From contig JAGVKY010000135.1 of assembly GCA_020050175.1 (NCBI GenBank), positions 1-8,694 of the forward strand: 8,694 nucleotides of DNA, written 5' to 3'. The notes below the pieces were generated by a model. It had not been told where the DNA came from. It saw only the letters and a program-made list of their open reading frames with translations, and searched no databases. Origin of the DNA: Parachlamydiales bacterium (GTDB lineage: Bacteria; Chlamydiota; Chlamydiia; Chlamydiales; JAJFMK01). The translations under genes were made by a program, and so were the position numbers. Shown here piece after piece: positions 5,182 to 8,694 of this stretch (its first letter is position 1; each line of letters begins with the position of its first letter).

Positions 5182-6220
5182 AATAGCGTTCCCTCGTAGA
5201 TCTAAAAGAAAAATTGGTCAATCCTGGAAGGAAGGGAGATGCCCGCATAGCTAATTGAAGCAGTTTAGGGCGGAGCATGAGGTGATGTAGAAGAGAGGCG
5301 GCTTTTAGTTGGAGGAGATGGCTTTTTTTCCAAGCTTTCTTAAAACCTTCTGGATTCCCATCTTTTGCGTAATCTGCAGCTAAAATGCCCGAAGCAAGGG
5401 CTATAGAGAGCCCCGCACCTGACGCCGGAGGAATGGTGATCGAGGCATCCCCTATAAAATAGGCGCGATTCCAGCTAGGAGTTGCCTTTAATCCAAACTC
5501 AGGGATCGATGCGACCATCCAATCAGAAAAAAGCATTTTTCCCTCGTTGAAGAGATCGTTGAGATAAGCATCTTCTTTTTTGATCTTTTCTATCAATTCG
5601 CCAGCAAATGCAAAAGGATGTTGAGTGAGACAGGCAACATTAAATATCCCCTTTTCCACTTCAGAAACCCCTAGATAGGAACCAGGCAATGAGAACATGA
5701 CAACTTTTTCTTTGACAGGAAGATGAGAAAAATAGGCCTTTATACCGTAGTAGGTTGGTTTTAGGGCAGTTTTTCGGAAAAAAGGGAGTTTACCTACTGC
5801 GACGATCAGGTTTTTTACCTCTATTTTTTGGCCTTGAGAAACCGTCACCAAAAAACCTTCTGCGGTGGGAAGAATATCTAAAACAGGAGTGTTTGGCCAA
5901 ATTTCAGCTCCGCCTTCCAAGGCACGATTTAACAGCTTAGAATCAAAGGATAGATGGGACATCGATCCCGCGGGCTGCAGCAAAGGGTAAGTGAATGTCC
6001 TTTGACCTGAACGGAGGGTTATTTGATGAATTTCTTGTTCAAAGGTGATACCCCATCTTTTTAACCAGGCGACACATTCTGGCGAAAAAAATTCCCCGCA
6101 AATTTTATGAGAGGGGTAAGAGCCGGCCTCTAGAATAAGCGGCTTTTCACCCTTTTCGATCAGGCGGCAAGCGGCAGCAAGTCCCGCGACACCCCCTCCT
6201 ATGATTAGATACTTTTTCAT
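5156..6220 (-). CDS. FAD-dependent oxidoreductase, geranylgeranyl-reductase-like
   Basis: A 354-residue flavoprotein. An N-terminal Rossmann motif IIGGGVAG (residues 6-13) with Glu31 at the end of the second strand binds FAD. HKICGEFFSPE (38-48) matches the CGE signature of the geranylgeranyl reductase and related monooxygenase/reductase group. YFIGDASITIPPASGAG (254-270) is the second FAD-binding motif. There is no signal peptide. The start ATG overlaps the methyltransferase stop as ATGA, so the two are translated as a coupled pair from one mRNA. This oxidoreductase-methyltransferase combination is often found beside type III polyketide synthase genes in other bacteria, where they are thought to tailor alkyl-aromatic products; no synthase is in this window, so that role is only inferred. 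Isoprenoid reduction is an alternative. The C-terminal 8 codons and stop lie within sthA on the other strand. Confidence 0.8.
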   Translation of the reverse strand: MKKYLIIGGGVAGLAAACRLIEKGEKPLILEAGSYPSHKICGEFFSPECVAWLKRWGITFEQEIHQITLRSGQRTFTYPLLQPAGSMSHLSFDSKLLNRALEGGAEIWPNTPVLDILPTAEGFLVTVSQGQKIEVKNLIVAVGKLPFFRKTALKPTYYGIKAYFSHLPVKEKVVMFSLPGSYLGVSEVEKGIFNVACLTQHPFAFAGELIEKIKKEDAYLNDLFNEGKMLFSDWMVASIPEFGLKATPSWNRAYFIGDASITIPPASGAGLSIALASGILAADYAKDGNPEGFKKAWKKSHLLQLKAASLLHHLMLRPKLLQLAMRASPFLPGLTNFSFRSTRERYFSGHLGSY

Positions 6221-6888
6221 CTATGCAGAATAACACACCATCGGAATGGCCATTTCCACTTGATTGAAACCCGATCCATAGGGATTTCTGCTCGAGTGAG
6301 AAGATTTAACCAATCCTTCCTTTTAAAACCTTTTCTGATGGAAAGAAGACCATCTTCTCGGATTAAACGATTAGGGAAAAGGAGAAAAGAGAGGCAAGCA
6401 TAAAGGGCAAAGGCTGCTGAATGACGATGGAGATCGTTAATGACGACTGCCTTATTGGACTTTTGATAGACCTGTTTGATCCATTCGACAAGAGGGGTAT
6501 CATCAAAATGGTGACAGACCAGTGTAGTGGTTATAATATCAAACTGTTTCTGCGGGAGTGCAGTCCCTAATTGAAAAGAGAGATTAGGTTGTTTGAATTT
6601 TGAAGAGGCATAGTCAATGGCCATCTTTTCGATATCAAATCCAACCACCTCAGCTTGAGAAAATTTTCTAGCGACAAGATCGGCAAAATCTCCACTCCCA
6701 CAACCTGCATCAAGCAGTGAATCGAAAGGATAAAGTTTTTGGAGAGCACTGATAGAGATCCGGTTACCCCCCAGAATCTTTCCAATTTTGCCTAACATCC
6801 CCAGGCATTCTTCATACTCTTCCAGAGTACAAGAGAAGAGCCCTAAATCCATGATTTCAGGCTCTTTAGATCTTTCTCTAAACCACAT
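6217..6888 (-). CDS. Class I SAM-dependent methyltransferase
   Basis: A 223-residue methyltransferase. Motif I is LLDAGCGSGD (residues 58-67), the SAM-binding glycine loop. Asp85 in GFDIEKMAI is the likely ribose-binding acidic residue. FDIITTTLVCHHFDD (116-130) is the motif IV region, and NDLHRH (151-156) follows, then a hydrophobic helix (about 159-172) that could contact a lipidic substrate or membrane. The N-terminus RSKEPEIMD followed by a helix resembles methyltransferases that sit with an FAD oxidoreductase near type III polyketide synthases, which supports the chosen start at 6888. The gene runs directly into the oxidoreductase with a 4-nt overlap. TATAAC lies at 6899-6904 on this strand, only 10 nt before the ATG, so the mRNA may be almost leaderless; no good -35 is visible. 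The substrate cannot be read from the sequence. Confidence 0.8.
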   Translation of the reverse strand: MWFRERSKEPEIMDLGLFSCTLEEYEECLGMLGKIGKILGGNRISISALQKLYPFDSLLDAGCGSGDFADLVARKFSQAEVVGFDIEKMAIDYASSKFKQPNLSFQLGTALPQKQFDIITTTLVCHHFDDTPLVEWIKQVYQKSNKAVVINDLHRHSAAFALYACLSFLLFPNRLIREDGLLSIRKGFKRKDWLNLLTRAEIPMDRVSIKWKWPFRWCVILHR

Positions 6889-6895
6889 CTTTTAA

Positions 6896-7045
6896 ATTGT
6901 TATACAAAGGGACAAACTAAACCAAGCTTTAAAAGATTTCCGCGAAAAATCGGCTCCCTTGCTTGGAACGAATTGTACCGTTTATCAGAAAGAAGCCATA
7001 AAGCAATTACAGAAAGATTTAGATAATTGCAAAGTTCAACTGTAA
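6896..7045 (+). pseudogene. Decayed gene fragment (3' end of an unknown ORF)
   Basis: A plus-strand frame is open from just after a TAA at 6893-6895 to the stop at 7043-7045 (49 codons) without an ATG or GTG start. The translation looks like protein rather than chance: DKLNQALKDFREK, then SAPLLGTNCTVYQKEAIKQL, then QKDLDNCKVQL, an amphipathic, partly heptad-like helix with two Cys. I do not recognise the family. With no start codon, no ribosome binding site, and the divergent methyltransferase abutting its left end, it is best read as the C-terminal remnant of a lost gene. Confidence 0.35.
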
Positions 7046-7239
7046 CCGATGTCATCTAAAATTAACGGTATAAACAATATAACGATAAGAACGATTAATA
7101 AGATGAGAAATTGCCCTATTTTGAATATCTCGAAAATTTTTATCGTTCTTATCGTTATATCGTTTGCATCGTTGATGTTGTGACTCGACCGCTAATCACT
7201 AACAGGCTTTTTCCGAGACAGGGAAATTTCTATCGGCGA
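7046..7239. repeat. Gene-free stretch with 24-bp inverted repeat and ATCGTT cluster
   Basis: With the fragment to its left, this fills the 351-nt gap between clpB and the methyltransferase. Arms 7077-7095 and 7142-7160 are exact 19-nt inverse complements. Allowing one mismatch they extend to 7072-7095 and 7142-7165, with a 46-nt loop holding a weaker nested pairing (GAGAAATT with AATATCTC). The hexamer ATCGTT/AACGAT occurs six times: 7081, 7090, 7142, 7151, 7159 and 7168. The stem is AT-rich, so it is not a typical intrinsic terminator. No convincing gene is present. Confidence 0.65.
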
Positions 7240-8694
7240 CTAACATTTAAATTCTATCTGATCTCCCTTAGTGCTGAGATGGACTTTTTGGCCTGAGATG
7301 ATCTTTCCTTCGAGGATGGCAGTAGATAGAAGGTTGGCCACTTTTTGCTGGATGAGCCTTTTGAGAGGACGTGCCCCAAAGAAAGGATCATACCCCTCTT
7401 CTGCCAATAGTTTGAGGACATGTTCATCCCATTCGAGAGCAATATGGCGCTCATGGAGTCTTTTTCGGAAAAGATGGAGTTGGATTTCGACGATTCTTTC
7501 CATATCTTCCCTACGGAGAGGAAGGAAAGGAAGGATCTCATCGAGCCTGTTCAAAAACTCAGGACGGAAATGGGCCTTTAGGATCGGCTCGAGAAGGGCG
7601 AGAATAGTTTCTTTCGAAAAATCCTTTCTCTTTTCTAGGTACTCGAGGAGCTGATTAGAACCTATATTCGAGGTCATGATGAAGATGCAATTTTTACAAT
7701 TGACCACCCTCCCCTTACTATCCGTGAGTCGACCATCGTCAAATACTTGCAGAAGGATATTGAAAACATCAGGGTTAGCTTTTTCGATCTCGTCTAGAAG
7801 AACAACGGAATAAGGCCTTCTCCTAATAGCTTCAGTCAGTTGCCCTCCCTCTTCATAGCCGACATAGCCTGGAGGAGACCCAATCAACTTGGAGACCGAA
7901 TGTTTCTCCATATATTCTGACATGTCGAGACGGATCATCGCCTCTTCTTGATTGAAGAGGGTATAGGCTAAGGCTTTGGCTAATTCTGTTTTACCTACCC
8001 CCGTTGGACCGACAAAGAGAAAAACGCCAATTGGGCGATTTGGGTCTGATAAACCAGAGCGTGAGCGACGGATCGCTTCACTCACCGCATGGACGGCAAA
8101 GGCTTGTCCCACAACTCGCTCATGAAGGTCATCTTCGAGATGAAGAAGTTTTTTTGCCTCCCCTTCGAGCATTTTAGAGACAGGAATCCCTGTCCATTTT
8201 GAGACGATTTGGGCAATGAGGCTTTCATCTACCTCTTCTTTCAAAAGACGGTGCGGTTTGGAATCAAGCCTTTTTTGGGCCTCTTCCATCTCTTTTTGGA
8301 CGTTGGGGATTTTACTATAGCGTATTTCCGCAACCTTGTTGTAATCGCCCGCCCTTTCTGCCTCTTCGTCTTGAAACTTCAGTTTTTCAATCTGATTTTT
8401 CTTATCTTTAAGTTCTTCAATGAGTTTTCGCTCTTGATCCCACTCAGCCTTTAGGTTGTTTAGCTCCTCTTTGAAGGTTGCGATCCGTTTTTCTAACTTA
8501 TGCACTTCTGCTTTGGCACTGGGAGAATCTTCTCGCTTCAACATTTCAAGCTCAACAATCGCACTCGAAAGCTCTCTCTCCTTAGTATCAATCGGAAGAG
8601 GCCGGCTGCCGATCTGCATCCGGATAAGACTGGCCGCCTCATCAATAAGATCGATCGCTTTATCTGGCAAAAACCGGTCAGTTATATAGCGGTA
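7240..8694 (-). CDS. clpB: ATP-dependent chaperone ClpB, C-terminal half (runs off the right edge)
   Basis: These are the last 484 residues of ClpB, the hexameric AAA+ disaggregase that works with DnaK to pull proteins out of aggregates in the cytoplasm. The reading frame stays open to the window edge, so the true start lies outside; intact ClpB is about 860 residues. In visible numbering, the end of NBD1 is at about 1-30 (YRYITDRFLPDKAIDLIDEA), the coiled-coil middle domain at about 40-150 (with ERAGDYNKVAEIRYSKIP), and NBD2 follows. NBD2 shows Walker A GPTGVGKT (229-236), the pore-loop GYVGYEEGG (276-284), Walker B VVLLDEIEKAN (297-307), sensor 1 TSNIGS (341-346), arginine-finger region RPEFLNRLDE (377-386) and sensor 2 GARPLKR (440-446). 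All key residues look intact. The protein ends in EFKC. The promoter is not in the window. Confidence 0.95.
   Translation of the reverse strand, partial: YRYITDRFLPDKAIDLIDEAASLIRMQIGSRPLPIDTKERELSSAIVELEMLKREDSPSAKAEVHKLEKRIATFKEELNNLKAEWDQERKLIEELKDKKNQIEKLKFQDEEAERAGDYNKVAEIRYSKIPNVQKEMEEAQKRLDSKPHRLLKEEVDESLIAQIVSKWTGIPVSKMLEGEAKKLLHLEDDLHERVVGQAFAVHAVSEAIRRSRSGLSDPNRPIGVFLFVGPTGVGKTELAKALAYTLFNQEEAMIRLDMSEYMEKHSVSKLIGSPPGYVGYEEGGQLTEAIRRRPYSVVLLDEIEKANPDVFNILLQVFDDGRLTDSKGRVVNCKNCIFIMTSNIGSNQLLEYLEKRKDFSKETILALLEPILKAHFRPEFLNRLDEILPFLPLRREDMERIVEIQLHLFRKRLHERHIALEWDEHVLKLLAEEGYDPFFGARPLKRLIQQKVANLLSTAILEGKIISGQKVHLSTKGDQIEFKC

Noticed and set aside
7072..7165. Rho-independent terminator for clpB
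   Set aside because: The stem is AT-rich with a 46-nt loop, has no following T-run on the clpB strand, and lies about 75 nt or more beyond the stop.
7111..7296. 61-codon plus-strand frame beginning TTG
   Set aside because: It runs through the inverted repeat and into the antisense of clpB, with no ribosome binding site and an unconvincing composition.
8668..8670. TTG at 8668-8670 (minus strand) as the start of clpB
   Set aside because: The frame continues upstream to the window edge with family-matching residues (YRYITDRF), so this codon is an internal leucine in the conserved FLPDKAIDLIDE motif.

Overview
The window looks like chromosomal DNA from a member of the Chlamydiota, probably one of the amoeba-associated (Parachlamydia/Waddlia/Simkania-like) lineages. 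The main reasons are a 91-residue ribosomal protein bL28 of the lysine-rich chlamydial type and a long UbiD-family decarboxylase of the kind used in menaquinone synthesis. Base composition is moderate, and many short or overlapping gene junctions are present. This assignment is inferred from protein character alone; no database was searched.

Layout, left to right. A small unrecognised protein with a GTG start (180-512) ends inside a striking 185-nt imperfect inverted repeat (511-695). That repeat folds on paper into a long stem with a three-way junction and two terminal hairpins. A good housekeeping-type promoter lies at its right edge (694-723) and drives rpmB, which is followed after 4 nt by a UbiD-family decarboxylase. 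Next comes the remnant of a HipBA toxin-antitoxin module: two identical-arm operators, an intact hipB-like repressor gene, and a hipA gene reduced to about 25-35 N-terminal and about 45 C-terminal codons in different frames. A small unknown gene on the minus strand (3360-3752) diverges from sthA (soluble transhydrogenase, 3784-5181) across a gap of only 31 nt.

The right half is mostly on the minus strand. An FAD-dependent oxidoreductase and a SAM methyltransferase form a tightly coupled pair (ATGA overlap). The oxidoreductase also overlaps the 3' end of sthA tail to tail by 26 nt. The pair resembles the tailoring enzymes found near type III polyketide synthases, but no synthase is present here. 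About 350 nt without an intact gene follow (6889-7239). They hold a decayed gene fragment on the plus strand and a 24-bp inverted repeat with clustered ATCGTT hexamers. The window ends inside clpB, whose C-terminal half (end of NBD1, coiled-coil middle domain, complete NBD2) is visible.

Functionally the region mixes translation (bL28), respiratory quinone synthesis (UbiD), redox balance (SthA), a possible small lipid or polyketide pathway, and protein disaggregation (ClpB). The least explained parts are the branched repeat at 511-695, the toxinless HipB with its operators, and the repeat-rich gap at 7046-7173.
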